Assembly (NCBI RefSeq): GCF_004345325.1
Contig: NZ_SLVJ01000022.1
Span: 1-64,000, forward strand
DNA from: Acinetobacter calcoaceticus
Lineage (GTDB): Bacteria > Pseudomonadota > Gammaproteobacteria > Pseudomonadales > Moraxellaceae
Length of the DNA stretch: 64,000 nucleotides
Direction of reading: 5' to 3'
Made by a program: the position numbers and the translations under genes. The notes below the pieces were generated by a model. The model saw nothing but the letters and a program-made list of their open reading frames with translations. It ran no database searches and had not been told where the DNA came from. Positions within the stretch are counted from its first letter, which is position 1; every line of letters starts with the position of its first letter. Shown here in pieces: positions 18,884 to 27,545 of this stretch.

Positions 18884-19219
18884 ATGAGCTTATTTATTTC
18901 TGCCGCGCAAGCTGCACCTGCTGTTGGCGCATCGCAAGGCCAAGGTACCATGATCAACTTGTTGATGATCGCCGTATTTATTGCAATTTTCTATTTTCTC
19001 ATTTGGCGTCCACAAGCCAAACGTGCCAAAGAGCACCGCACCCTTGTTGAAAGCTTAGGTGTAGGCAGTGAAGTGGTATTTGCTGGTGGTTTAATGGGAC
19101 GAATCACCAAACTTGAAGGTGATTTTGCCGTAATTGAATTGAGTCGTGGAAACGAAGTCAAAATTCAACGTGCAAGTGTGATTTCAGTTTTACCTGAAGG
19201 CACTCTAAATAACCTTTAA
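18884..19219 (+). CDS. yajC: Sec translocon accessory protein YajC
   Basis: A small single-span inner-membrane protein that associates with SecDF. The span is at about 25-45 (LLMIAVFIAIFYFLIWRP), followed by a cytoplasmic basic domain with AGGLMGRI. Two ATG codons are close. AGGA at 18873-18876 is seven bases from the ATG at 18884 but only one from the ATG at 18878, so I use 18884 (111 residues). Confidence 0.93.
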   Translation: MSLFISAAQAAPAVGASQGQGTMINLLMIAVFIAIFYFLIWRPQAKRAKEHRTLVESLGVGSEVVFAGGLMGRITKLEGDFAVIELSRGNEVKIQRASVISVLPEGTLNNL

Positions 19220-19228
19220 TCATAAAAT

Positions 19229-19252
19229 AGTCGTGTGAGAGCACGACTTTTT
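19229..19252 (+). terminator. Hairpin with T run between yajC and secD
   Basis: AGTCGTG (19229-19235), loop TGAGAG, CACGACT (19242-19248) followed by TTTTC. It sits in the 52-base gap between yajC and secD and could partly stop transcription, setting a higher level of YajC than of SecD. Confidence 0.6.
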
Positions 19253-19271
19253 CATTTTAAGAAGAAAGAAA

Positions 19272-21167
19272 ATGCGTTATCCGGCATGGAAATATCTACT
19301 GATTGTGTTTGTGATTGCAATCAGTACATTATATGCGCTGCCAAGTTTGTATCTCGATGAGCCAGCGGTTCAGATTTCAGGTGCTAAAGCAGGCACTGTA
19401 ATTGATCAAAGCGTGATACAAAAAGCAGAGCAAATATTAAAGAGTGATAATATTGCCACTCACGAAAACACTTTTAACAACAATGCCGCCTTGCTACGTT
19501 TGGAGTCGACGGATGCTCAGCTTAAAGCGCAAGAAGCACTCCGTGTAGGCTTGGGTGAGCAATATGTGGTTGCGCTTAACTTGGCCCCGACCACCCCTGA
19601 ATGGCTACAAAAAATCGGTGCTAAACCAATGAAACTTGGTTTGGACTTGCGTGGTGGTGTTCACTTCTTGCTTGAAGTGGATATGGATAAAGCCGTTGCG
19701 CAGCGTATGGAAACCTCAACCACCGATCTACGCCGTCAGCTACGTGAAGCAAAAATCAATTTCAACAGCTTGTCGCTGAACAATAACGTCATCACTTTGC
19801 AATTTGCCAATAATGATGACCGCGCTGCTGCTGCCGACTTTCTGCGTCGTGATGGGAATAAATATAACCAGCAAGCTTTGGCCACCACATCTGGTGCGAC
19901 CCTTAAACTGACTTATAGTGATACCACCAAACAAGAAATTGAGTCCAATGCACTCAGCCAAAACTTATTGACCCTTCGTAAACGTATCAATGAACTCGGT
20001 GTTGCTGAAGCCTTGGTACAAAGTCAAGGTAGCAACCGCATCGTGGTTGAACTACCGGGTGTACAAGATACTGCAGCTGCAAAACGTGTGCTTGGCCGTA
20101 CTGCAAACCTTGAGTTCCGTTTGGTCTCTGACCTTAACGATCAAGTCATCGATCCATCTACAGGCAAAGCCAGCGCAATCTTGCCGCCAGGCACTGAAGC
20201 CTTTGCAATGGATTCCTTAGACAGTGGTCGTGAAATTTTATTGAATCGCAGTCGTATCCTGTCCGGTGACCGTGTCCAAGGTGCTTCAACTTCATTTGAC
20301 CAAAAAACCGGTCAACCGCAAGTTGCTGTGAATTTGGATAGTGCCGGCGGTAAATTGATGGCAGATGCCACCCGCAATAGTATCGGCAAGTTGATGGCGG
20401 TATTATTCATTGAATCTAAACAAAAAATTAGCACCATCACCGATCCTGCAACAGGTGAGATGACTGAAGTTCGTACCCCATATACTGAGTCCGTGGTGAT
20501 TTCTGCTGCGCGTATTAACGATGTATTGGGTTCAAGCTTCGTGATCACTGGTCTGAATGTGCCCGAAGCCAATGAACTTGCACTCATGTTACGTGCAGGT
20601 GCACTTGCTGCGCCGATGTACTTCGTCGAAGAGCGTGTGGTTGGTCCGAGCTTGGGTCAAGAAAATATTGATAAAGGTCTACTATCGACCCAAGTTGGTT
20701 TTGCCTTGGTTGCAATCTGGATGTTGGTGTTCTTCCGCCTATTCGGCTTAATTGCTGACTTGGCCTTGATCCTCAACTTGGCCATGATCCTCACGGTAAT
20801 GTCTTGGTTAGGTGCATCGTTGACCCTTCCGGGTATTGCGGGGATCGTGATCACCATTGGTATGGCGGTCGATGCCAACGTACTGATCTGTGAGCGAATA
20901 CGAGAGGAGATCAAATGGGGTGCATCGCCCAAACAGGCCATTGTGGCCGGTTATGATCGTGCGTTTAACACCATTTTTGACTCCAACTTGACCACGTTGT
21001 TGGTGGCTGCGATCTTGTTCTTGATCGGTACTGGTCCAATCAAAGGCTTTGCTGTGACATTGATGATCGGGATCATGTGCTCGATGTTTACCGCAATTAC
21101 GGTCACCCGTGCTGCAGTACAGATCATTTATGGCAAACGTCGTAACTTGAAAAAGTTGAGCATATAG
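19272..21167 (+). CDS. secD: Protein translocase subunit SecD
   Basis: SecD with SecF uses the proton gradient to pull exported proteins out on the periplasmic side. The 631-residue protein has one N-terminal span, a large periplasmic P1 domain, and five C-terminal spans. Motifs are GLDLRGGVHFLLEVD at about 119-133 and ITIGMAVDANVLICERIREE at about 530-549, with the conserved acidic residue in the membrane. It is followed 10 bases later by secF. Confidence 0.96.
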   Translation: MRYPAWKYLLIVFVIAISTLYALPSLYLDEPAVQISGAKAGTVIDQSVIQKAEQILKSDNIATHENTFNNNAALLRLESTDAQLKAQEALRVGLGEQYVVALNLAPTTPEWLQKIGAKPMKLGLDLRGGVHFLLEVDMDKAVAQRMETSTTDLRRQLREAKINFNSLSLNNNVITLQFANNDDRAAAADFLRRDGNKYNQQALATTSGATLKLTYSDTTKQEIESNALSQNLLTLRKRINELGVAEALVQSQGSNRIVVELPGVQDTAAAKRVLGRTANLEFRLVSDLNDQVIDPSTGKASAILPPGTEAFAMDSLDSGREILLNRSRILSGDRVQGASTSFDQKTGQPQVAVNLDSAGGKLMADATRNSIGKLMAVLFIESKQKISTITDPATGEMTEVRTPYTESVVISAARINDVLGSSFVITGLNVPEANELALMLRAGALAAPMYFVEERVVGPSLGQENIDKGLLSTQVGFALVAIWMLVFFRLFGLIADLALILNLAMILTVMSWLGASLTLPGIAGIVITIGMAVDANVLICERIREEIKWGASPKQAIVAGYDRAFNTIFDSNLTTLLVAAILFLIGTGPIKGFAVTLMIGIMCSMFTAITVTRAAVQIIYGKRRNLKKLSI

Positions 21168-21177
21168 GAGCTTTGAT

Positions 21178-22143
21178 ATGACTGATATGACTCAACCACC
21201 AAAGAAATACGGCCGTCCAGATGACGAAAAAGTCATAAATTTTATGAAGATTGCTACTCCGGCAGCCATCTTCTCCATCATCTTGACCATTGCCAGTCTG
21301 TTCTTTATTACAACGAAAGGGCTGAATCTGGGTCTAGACTTTACCGGTGGTATTTCTGCCGAGCTCAATTATGAGAAACCTGCCAACCAAGCAGAAGTTA
21401 TTAAAGCGCTTGAAGCAGCAGGCTTTAAAGACACTGTGGTGCAAACCTTAGGTACGCAAAAAGATTTAATCGTGCGCATGCCTGAACAAGCAGACCTTAA
21501 AGTTGAAGACTTAAACAAAGCCATCACTCAAGCAGTACAACTGCCAAATAACTCAGTCAAAGTTGATAAAGTTGATTCCGTTGGCGGTCAAGTCGGTAAT
21601 GAACTTTACCTACGCTCTGCTGGCGCTGTGGCATTGTCACTGATCTTGATGCTGGTCTATGTCACCATTCGCTTTGAGTTCAAATTGGCGATGGGTGCTG
21701 TGATCTCGTTATTCCACGATATCATTGTGACCTTGGGCGTGTTTGCCATGATGCAATGGCCATTTGACCTCACCGTTTTAGCCGCAATGTTGGCAATTAT
21801 CGGTTTCTCACTCAACGATAACATCGTGGTTTCGGATCGTATCCGTGAAAACTTCCGTAAAATTCGTGGTGCGACCCCGATTGAAGTGGTCAATATTGCC
21901 TTAACCGAAACCCTACGCCGTACCATTCACACCTCGATGACCTTATTACTCGTGGTTGTAGCGATGATGGTCTTGGGTGGTGATGGCTTGAAATGGTTCT
22001 CGATCACCATGTTTGTTGGGGTTTTTGTCGGGACTTACTCGTCGATCTATATTGGTACAGCCTTCGCCCTATGGCGTGGTCTGAATCGCCAAGACTTTAT
22101 CGTACAAGTGAAACCTGAGTTTGAAGAAGAAGAAATTCCTTAA
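21178..22143 (+). CDS. secF: Protein translocase subunit SecF
   Basis: Partner of SecD, 321 residues, six membrane spans. Motifs are LGLDFTGGISAELN near residue 51-64 and IIGFSLNDNIVVSDRIREN near 203-221. AGGAG lies seven bases before the ATG at 21178; an in-frame ATG three codons later is less well placed. The transcript ends at a strong hairpin about 45 bases past the stop. Confidence 0.96.
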   Translation: MTDMTQPPKKYGRPDDEKVINFMKIATPAAIFSIILTIASLFFITTKGLNLGLDFTGGISAELNYEKPANQAEVIKALEAAGFKDTVVQTLGTQKDLIVRMPEQADLKVEDLNKAITQAVQLPNNSVKVDKVDSVGGQVGNELYLRSAGAVALSLILMLVYVTIRFEFKLAMGAVISLFHDIIVTLGVFAMMQWPFDLTVLAAMLAIIGFSLNDNIVVSDRIRENFRKIRGATPIEVVNIALTETLRRTIHTSMTLLLVVVAMMVLGGDGLKWFSITMFVGVFVGTYSSIYIGTAFALWRGLNRQDFIVQVKPEFEEEEIP

Positions 22144-22187
22144 ACCTAGCCCCACTTCGGCATAGATCTTCTATGCCGATACAGCAT

Positions 22188-22219
22188 AAAAAATGCCAGT
22201 CGATTGACTGGCATTTTTT
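22188..22219 (+). terminator. Terminator after secF
   Basis: AAAAAATGCCAGTC (22188-22201), loop GATT, GACTGGCATTTTTT (22206-22219). A second palindrome, GGCATAGATCTTCTATGCC, lies just before it (22159-22177). Confidence 0.88.
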
Positions 22220-22347
22220 ATGCTTAACGCTGGTGGTTTGGACCGATACAATGGATCAGATACTTTCCGCTACTCACTTTTAACATACCACCGAAGTTAT
22301 CCGTATTATTTCAGCCCGAAAAGCCACAGTACAGAAGCGAAAGGAAT

Positions 22348-22407
22348 ATGAGCAAAATTGTACGTTATAAACATAATCTTGATGATTTACCTGAGCTTTC
22401 AGCCTGA
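22348..22407 (+). pseudogene. Possible remnant of a BrnA-type antitoxin gene
   Basis: ATG at 22348 follows AAGGA, and the 19-residue frame MSKIVRYKHNLDDLPELSA ends at TGA 22405-22407. The opening MSK-IVRY followed by a leucine/aspartate/proline run resembles the first residues of BrnA antitoxins as I remember them. The rest of an antitoxin is absent and no BrnT toxin frame is upstream. It may be only a chance mini-ORF. Confidence 0.3.
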
Positions 22408-22504
22408 ATCCATCCCAACCTTAATGCCAGTCAGATAGGCAAAAAATAATTTATCACTAAGTTAAATTATTGTTTTTTTAGCCAATATTTTTAATCCATC
22501 CCAA

Positions 22505-22526
22505 CCTTCCTTTTAAAAAAGGAAGG
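22505..22526. repeat. Intergenic inverted repeat CCTTCCTTTT/AAAAGGAAGG
   Basis: A perfect 10-base inverted repeat around AA, preceded by AATCCATCCCAA. A truncated copy of its left flank lies 86 bases upstream (22407-22422). It resembles dispersed intergenic hairpins of Acinetobacter (memory, not searched). Confidence 0.5.
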
Positions 22527-22631
22527 AGCGTTGCGTATCCGATTAGGTATTGATTTCAAAGGATGAGCGGTGCTCCAGCGCAAGGAATGCTTAGACAAAG
22601 ATGACGATAAGACTGATTCCGATGATTTTTT

Positions 22632-23315
22632 TCACGACGATATCCCTTCTAACAGCTCAATCCTCGGCGCTTCCCCTTCCCCCATGTCTCGCCACGCCAC
22701 GCTGAGCATGGCATGCGGTAAACACAATTGTTGGTAATGAAATACACCAAGCTCTGGATGCACACAGCACCCGCTGTCCTGCTGCGGATGGCATTGGGTA
22801 TGCAGTTGATTGAGGCTCATACGGATGCCAAGACCTGAGGCTTTGAGTATGGCTTCTTTCGCTGTCCAGACTTTGAACCAATAGATCGGATCTTGGTCAC
22901 TCTCAAGCCAGTGTTGATATTCCTCGGCATCAAAGGCATGCTGTGCCAAGGCATCAAAACGCACTTTACGACCTAAGTCCTCGATATCCACCCCGATATC
23001 ACTGCAATGCCTAGACATCCCTAAGGCATAGTGCTGTTGGCTATGTGAATGGTTAAAACCAATCTCAGGGTGATCAACTAAATATGGCTTGCCATGTTCA
23101 GTCCGTGCCAGATCTTGTGCGCTTAGGGCTTGCGCCAAAAACTGACTCAATAATTGCTGACGATGTTGATGGATACACTGGCTTTTATACTGGTTATAGG
23201 ATTTTAAATCTGCAAAATCAGCACGTGGGGCTGGGATCATTTCGGTCAATGTGCCTAGATGGATTTGAATGGTTTTGCTGTTTATGCTTGGTATTGGATG
23301 TTCCATCTCAACCAT
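22632..23315 (-). CDS. 4'-phosphopantetheinyl transferase
   Basis: A 227-residue Sfp-superfamily enzyme that would move phosphopantetheine from CoA to the serine of acyl carrier proteins. The Mg-binding motif is GVDIEDLGR at about 113-121 and the second motif is WTAKEAILKASGLGI at about 148-162. Its place at the end of the cluster suggests that it activates the two cluster ACPs. A likely terminator separates it from the genes upstream, so it may be transcribed on its own. The ATG at 23315 has AAGG close upstream; an ATG three codons later is possible. Confidence 0.87.
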   Translation of the reverse strand: MVEMEHPIPSINSKTIQIHLGTLTEMIPAPRADFADLKSYNQYKSQCIHQHRQQLLSQFLAQALSAQDLARTEHGKPYLVDHPEIGFNHSHSQQHYALGMSRHCSDIGVDIEDLGRKVRFDALAQHAFDAEEYQHWLESDQDPIYWFKVWTAKEAILKASGLGIRMSLNQLHTQCHPQQDSGCCVHPELGVFHYQQLCLPHAMLSVAWRDMGEGEAPRIELLEGISS

Positions 23316-23345
23316 TTTCCTTGATCCTGTTCATTTTTAAAAACC

Positions 23346-23374
23346 CGTATTCAGCCCATCAAGGACTGAATACG
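23346..23374 (-). terminator. Likely terminator at the end of the main APE operon
   Basis: CGTATTCAG (23346-23354) pairs with CTGAATACG (23366-23374). Read on the minus strand the stem is followed by GGTTTTTAAAAA. It lies 23 bases past the stop of the small exported protein and before the phosphopantetheinyl transferase gene. Confidence 0.6.
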
Positions 23375-23396
23375 CAAACGCCCTTGAAGTATGCCC

Positions 23397-23831
23397 TTAG
23401 AATTTAACCAAGTCTCCTTTGAGCGCGACACTCGCCACGGCAGTACCCTTATAGCACTGATAAGTTGTGGCACTCTTGCTTTCGTTAGATTTGAAATAAC
23501 TGACGATATTGGTCACCGAGTTGGCACCTTGGGCTTTGGCTGAGTTTTGCAGTTGGATCAATGCAGAACGCAGCACATGATCACATGAGGACTCCGCTGA
23601 TTTGGCAAAGCCATTGGTTTTTTTGTTGGTCACACTATCCGCACTAATCAATTTACCGCCTGACTTGGTACCAGCTAAATAAAATTGAACTGAATTATCT
23701 AAAACGCCTTCAGCAACAGCGCGATCGACTGCTGATTTAAAATCAAAGTTATAGACCTTGTCTGCTGCATGCGCTGTTGCCAGACTCCCCACAGTGAACA
23801 ATGTTGCAAGTGCTAATGATTTAATTGACAT
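23397..23831 (-). CDS. Small exported protein at the end of the APE cluster
   Basis: Starting at ATG 23831 (MSIKSLALATLF) the protein has 144 residues and a clear Sec signal peptide ending THAHA-like (ATAHAAD, cut near residue 23). The mature part has two cysteines (SSCDH and TYQCYKG) that could form a disulfide. Similar small periplasmic proteins in databases carry the misleading label excinuclease subunit (memory). The start overlaps the end of the second ketosynthase by 11 bases, so its translation is probably coupled to it, which suggests a role in handling the polyene in the periplasm. No function can be assigned. Confidence 0.75.
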   Translation of the reverse strand: MSIKSLALATLFTVGSLATAHAADKVYNFDFKSAVDRAVAEGVLDNSVQFYLAGTKSGGKLISADSVTNKKTNGFAKSAESSCDHVLRSALIQLQNSAKAQGANSVTNIVSYFKSNESKSATTYQCYKGTAVASVALKGDLVKF

Positions 23832-25068
23832 GTTGTTGACCTCTGTTATGTACCGTTTTAAAAATAAGAGACGTGTTAATACCACCAAAAGCAAAATTGT
23901 TGCTCATGATCAATTGGGCATCGAGATTTCTCGGCGATGCCAAAATATAATCCAAATCGCCACAACGTGGATCGACTTGGTTGAGATTGAGGGTCGGTAA
24001 AAAGCAAGCGCGCTGCATCATTTCAATACTGAGCCATGCTTCGATGGCACCACATGCGCCAAGGGTATGACCAAAATAGCTTTTTAATGAACTGATCGGC
24101 TTGCGACCCAAGATCGTTGCGGTGGCTTGGCTTTCTGCAATATCACCTTGATCAGTTGAAGTGCCATGTGCATTGACATAGTCGATCTGTTGGCCAGTTA
24201 GTGCCGCATCCTTTAAAGCCAACTGCATACAACGGCCCATCATCTCAGAACTTGGTTTGGTGACATGCTCACCATCGGTATTGCTGCCATAACCGACGAT
24301 TTCGGCATGGATGGTTGCACCACGTGCCAGCGCATGTTCATATTCTTCCAAAATTAAACAGCCCGCACCTTCACCAATGACCAAACCATCTCGTGTCGCA
24401 TCAAAAGGTCGCGGTGAAGTCTGCGGTTGATCATTCATACCACTGGTGGCCATGAGTACATCAAACACCGCAGAACCTGCAGCACTGAGTTCCTCTGCCC
24501 CACCTGCAATCATCACGCTTTGCTTGCCATATTTAATACTTTCATAAGCTTGACCAATGGCCATTGAGCCTGAAGTACATGCACTCGACGTCGGCAAGGT
24601 CAGCCCTTTTAAACCCAAATAGACGGTGAGATTGACCGCACTGGTATGTGACATCATTCGAATATAGGTGGTGGCATTGAGTTTGCTCATATCGTTTTGC
24701 AGCAACATGGCACCAAACTCAGTCACAGCATCGACACTACCGGCAGATGAACCAAAGGCCACACCCGCTTCGCCACTGCTTAGAATCGGATCGCCAATCA
24801 GTCCTGCATCCTCAAGTGCTTTTTCAGCACAGACCACCGACATCAAAGCCACACGGCCCATGCCTCGGGTTACTTTACGGGTAAAATGTGCAGGAACACT
24901 GAACTGTGGCACTGGCCCTGCGATTTTACAGCGCAAGTCACTATAAGCATCCCAATCAGGCATATAACGTATGCCACTCTGGCCCTGTTGCATGGCTGCA
25001 AAAACACTATCGGCACTTTCACCCAATGAGGTAATACCCGCCATACCGGTCACGACAACACGCTTCAT
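23821..25068 (-). CDS. apeR: Beta-ketoacyl-ACP synthase, ApeR-like
   Basis: A 415-residue FabF-type condensing enzyme with the full catalytic set: C164 in SSACTSGS, a histidine in NAHGTSTDQGD (about 305), and a histidine in SYFGHTLGACG (about 340) preceded by a lysine. It therefore can decarboxylate malonyl-ACP and elongate. In Xenorhabdus the ApeR homodimer is a second ketosynthase beside the ApeO:ApeC pair. The start overlaps the ketoreductase stop in the arrangement TAATG, which implies coupled translation. Confidence 0.87.
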   Translation of the reverse strand: MKRVVVTGMAGITSLGESADSVFAAMQQGQSGIRYMPDWDAYSDLRCKIAGPVPQFSVPAHFTRKVTRGMGRVALMSVVCAEKALEDAGLIGDPILSSGEAGVAFGSSAGSVDAVTEFGAMLLQNDMSKLNATTYIRMMSHTSAVNLTVYLGLKGLTLPTSSACTSGSMAIGQAYESIKYGKQSVMIAGGAEELSAAGSAVFDVLMATSGMNDQPQTSPRPFDATRDGLVIGEGAGCLILEEYEHALARGATIHAEIVGYGSNTDGEHVTKPSSEMMGRCMQLALKDAALTGQQIDYVNAHGTSTDQGDIAESQATATILGRKPISSLKSYFGHTLGACGAIEAWLSIEMMQRACFLPTLNLNQVDPRCGDLDYILASPRNLDAQLIMSNNFAFGGINTSLIFKTVHNRGQQHVN

Positions 25069-25793
25069 TAGATCAATCCCCCGTTCACAGAAATCACCTG
25101 ACGGGTGATATAAGCGGCCTCATCTGAGCATAGGAATTTGACCAAAGCAGCGACTTCATCCGCTTGTCCCAGACGTTGCAGTGGAATCATATTCAAGGCA
25201 TGTGCTTTGACTTCATCACTCAACATTTCAGTATCGATCAGACCCGGTGCAACGCAATTCACGGTAATTTTTCGTTTGGCCAGTTCCAATGCCAAGGCCT
25301 TACTTGCCCCAATCACGCCAGCCTTTGCAGCGCTATAATTGACTTGACCGCGATTGCCCATCAAACCCGATACTGAAGATAGGGTCACGATACGACCGCC
25401 TTGTTTTAGGCGAATCATCGGCATAATCACTGGCTTGAGTATGTTATAAAAACCATCCAAAGAAATCGAAATCACTTCATCCCAGTCCGAATCGGTCAAG
25501 GCTGGGAATGCCCCGTCATGGGTTAAACCGGCGTTGAGCACCACTGCATAATACGCACCATGCTGCGCCATATCCTGCTCAAGTAACTGTAGTGCTTGCT
25601 CCCGATCGGTGACATCAAATAACAGCGCATGACTATTTCTCCCCATGGCCTGAATTTCAGCGACCACCTGCGCTGCAGCCCCGACACTGTTTCGTGCATG
25701 CACAGTGACATCAAAACCTGCTTGCGCTAACTGTAATGCGATGGCTCGGCCAATCCCTCGACTTGAACCTGTTACTAATACCCGTTTTGTCAC
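25068..25793 (-). CDS. apeQ: 3-ketoacyl-ACP reductase, ApeQ-like
   Basis: A 241-residue short-chain dehydrogenase of FabG type. GSSRGIGRAIA (9-19) binds NADPH, and the Ser-Tyr-Lys triad is in SSVSGLMGN and NYSAAKAGV. It reduces the 3-keto intermediate after each polyketide extension. The start is GTG at 25793 after AGGAAG. Its position between the dehydratase and the second ketosynthase marks it as the cluster enzyme and not the fatty acid FabG. Confidence 0.87.
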   Translation of the reverse strand: MTKRVLVTGSSRGIGRAIALQLAQAGFDVTVHARNSVGAAAQVVAEIQAMGRNSHALLFDVTDREQALQLLEQDMAQHGAYYAVVLNAGLTHDGAFPALTDSDWDEVISISLDGFYNILKPVIMPMIRLKQGGRIVTLSSVSGLMGNRGQVNYSAAKAGVIGASKALALELAKRKITVNCVAPGLIDTEMLSDEVKAHALNMIPLQRLGQADEVAALVKFLCSDEAAYITRQVISVNGGLI

Positions 25794-25851
25794 AATAACT
25801 TCCTAAATATTTTTAAAATTTAATCCTACATACCCACGCTTAGGCAGTGCT

Positions 25852-26286
25852 TCAATCGATCTGCGTCAAGTCCGAATCTCCCGGCTCATAGACACTTAAT
25901 ACGGCGCTGATACAATGTTGTTGATCCTGAATTTCACAATGGAACTGCCCCAAACCCTCATGCAGATATTGCTGCTGAGCTGTGATCCTCAGCCGATGCC
26001 CCAATGCAAAATAGGCATAGGGCAAGGACAACTTACGCGTCCCCAGTAAATAGCCGATTTTAGGCGCATGACCGTGTTTTTTTCCCTGCATGCCTGCAAA
26101 GGCACTGATGGTTTGCGCCATCAACTCGATACTGGTCCACGTCGGCAAACCCTCTGCTTCACAAAATAACAGCTGCGAGGTGATCTGTAATTCTGCCACC
26201 ACATAGTCATCGCCAAGTTCCACGATATGATCAACAAAAACCATTGGTGCTTTGTGGGGAATATAATCTAAAGCGATTTGCTGCAT
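25852..26286 (-). CDS. apeP: Hot-dog fold 3-hydroxyacyl-ACP dehydratase, ApeP-like
   Basis: A 144-residue hot-dog protein beginning MQQIALDYIPHKAPMVFVD, where the His in PHKAPM is the likely catalytic residue. The central helix region is PTWTSIELMAQTISAFAGMQ, like other FabZ-related dehydratases of polyene clusters. It should form the double bonds of the polyene. The start overlaps the ketosynthase by 19 bases. A second dehydratase domain is fused to the AMP ligase upstream in the operon. Confidence 0.83.
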   Translation of the reverse strand: MQQIALDYIPHKAPMVFVDHIVELGDDYVVAELQITSQLLFCEAEGLPTWTSIELMAQTISAFAGMQGKKHGHAPKIGYLLGTRKLSLPYAYFALGHRLRITAQQQYLHEGLGQFHCEIQDQQHCISAVLSVYEPGDSDLTQID

Positions 26287-27545
26287 GCGCTAGTGGTCCC
26301 AAAAATTAGGCTAATATTACTGCCGCCAAAGGCGAAAGAATTACTCATCACATACTGAATCGGCTGCTGAGGCTTGGCTTCAACATTGGCTTGAATGGTG
26401 GCTTGGATGGTCGCTTGATCAACATAGTTTTGATCATCCAGATCTGGATCAATCACCCCAGCATGATGCAAAGGCAACCAGTCTTGATCGAGCAGCACTT
26501 GCCGACAAATAAATGCCTCCAAAGCAGCCGCAGCCCCCAAGCAATGTCCAGTTTGATGTTTGGTGCTGCTGATCGCTAAAGTATGCTCAGCAAAAACCTG
26601 TCGAATGGCTTTAATCTCCATCGCATCGTTATGGATGGTGGCCGTACCATGTAGGTTGAGATAATCAATCGCCGTAGCTGGAAGTTGCGCCATGTCCAAT
26701 GCAGCCTGCATGGCTTTTACTGCGCCTAGACCCTCAGGATGGGGCGCTGAGATATGCCATGCGTCCATCGATTCACCTGCAGCAAGCAGCATGACCGGTG
26801 CCGCTGCACGACTGAGTAAAAATACACTGGCAGCTTCACCGATATTGATCCCATCACGCTGAAGGCCACAGGGCCGACATTGATCTGAGGATAAATTATC
26901 CAGACTATGGAAGCCATTTAAGGTCAATTTACTCAAGGTATCCACCCCAGCGACCAACACTGCATCGGCCAGATCGGCATTGAGCAACCGCTGTGCTGAA
27001 GCAAAGGCTTTGCCACTCGAAGAACACGCCGTCGAGACGGTATAGCTAATGCCTTCCCAGCCTAGGTAGCATTGTAAGGCCTTGGCGAGGCAACCCATTT
27101 CCTGTTTGTGTTGATAGATCTGCTGTTCAACATCACCTTGAAAATAAGCCCTTAACCCCGGTTCATTGTCTGCGATTCCTGAGGTTGAGGTCCCGACAAT
27201 GATGGCGAGGCGGCTTCGATCAAAGCGGCCGACATAGTCTTGGATCTGTGCCTCAATCTGGCTCAGTGCAGTCAAAGCAAAACGTAGCTGTCGGGTATCG
27301 CAGTCTGCCAAGACTTCAGGTACTGATGCCAGCACGTCCTGTTGATAGGCACCGACCCAGATCGGTTGCTCTGGAATCAACTGATGGTCGAGGCTTAGAC
27401 ATGAATAGGTCTGGGTCAAACTGCGTTTTAGTTGTGCCGAATCTTGCCCGAGCGCCGAAAGACTGGCGGCAAATTGCACCCCAACGGCTGGACTTGCTTT
27501 GACAGATGTGACTTGTTTGGATCGCATCAACGTGGTCGTGGTCAT
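26268..27545 (-). CDS. apeO: Beta-ketoacyl-ACP synthase, ApeO-like
   Basis: A 425-residue condensing enzyme with C174 in VSTACSSSGKA, a histidine in LNLHGTATIHND (about 298), and K/H in TKHQTGHCLGAA (about 327-335). In Xenorhabdus ApeO works as a heterodimer with the chain-length factor ApeC, whose homologue is the first gene here. A repetitive patch (QATIQATIQANVEAKP) near the C-terminus is an odd insert. The start overlaps the lipoprotein gene by four bases. Confidence 0.87.
   Translation of the reverse strand: MTTTTLMRSKQVTSVKASPAVGVQFAASLSALGQDSAQLKRSLTQTYSCLSLDHQLIPEQPIWVGAYQQDVLASVPEVLADCDTRQLRFALTALSQIEAQIQDYVGRFDRSRLAIIVGTSTSGIADNEPGLRAYFQGDVEQQIYQHKQEMGCLAKALQCYLGWEGISYTVSTACSSSGKAFASAQRLLNADLADAVLVAGVDTLSKLTLNGFHSLDNLSSDQCRPCGLQRDGINIGEAASVFLLSRAAAPVMLLAAGESMDAWHISAPHPEGLGAVKAMQAALDMAQLPATAIDYLNLHGTATIHNDAMEIKAIRQVFAEHTLAISSTKHQTGHCLGAAAALEAFICRQVLLDQDWLPLHHAGVIDPDLDDQNYVDQATIQATIQANVEAKPQQPIQYVMSNSFAFGGSNISLIFGTTSACSKSL

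Larger units (their letters stand above)
22144..22631. other. 488-base gene-poor gap between secF and the phosphopantetheinyl transferase gene
   Basis: Besides the secF terminator this gap holds a short reading frame with a good ribosome site (22348-22407), a 16-base direct repeat AATCCATCCCAACCTT at 22407-22422 and 22493-22508, and an A/T-centred inverted repeat at 22505-22526. The mix of decayed sequence and repeats looks like the site of a past insertion or deletion. Confidence 0.6.
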
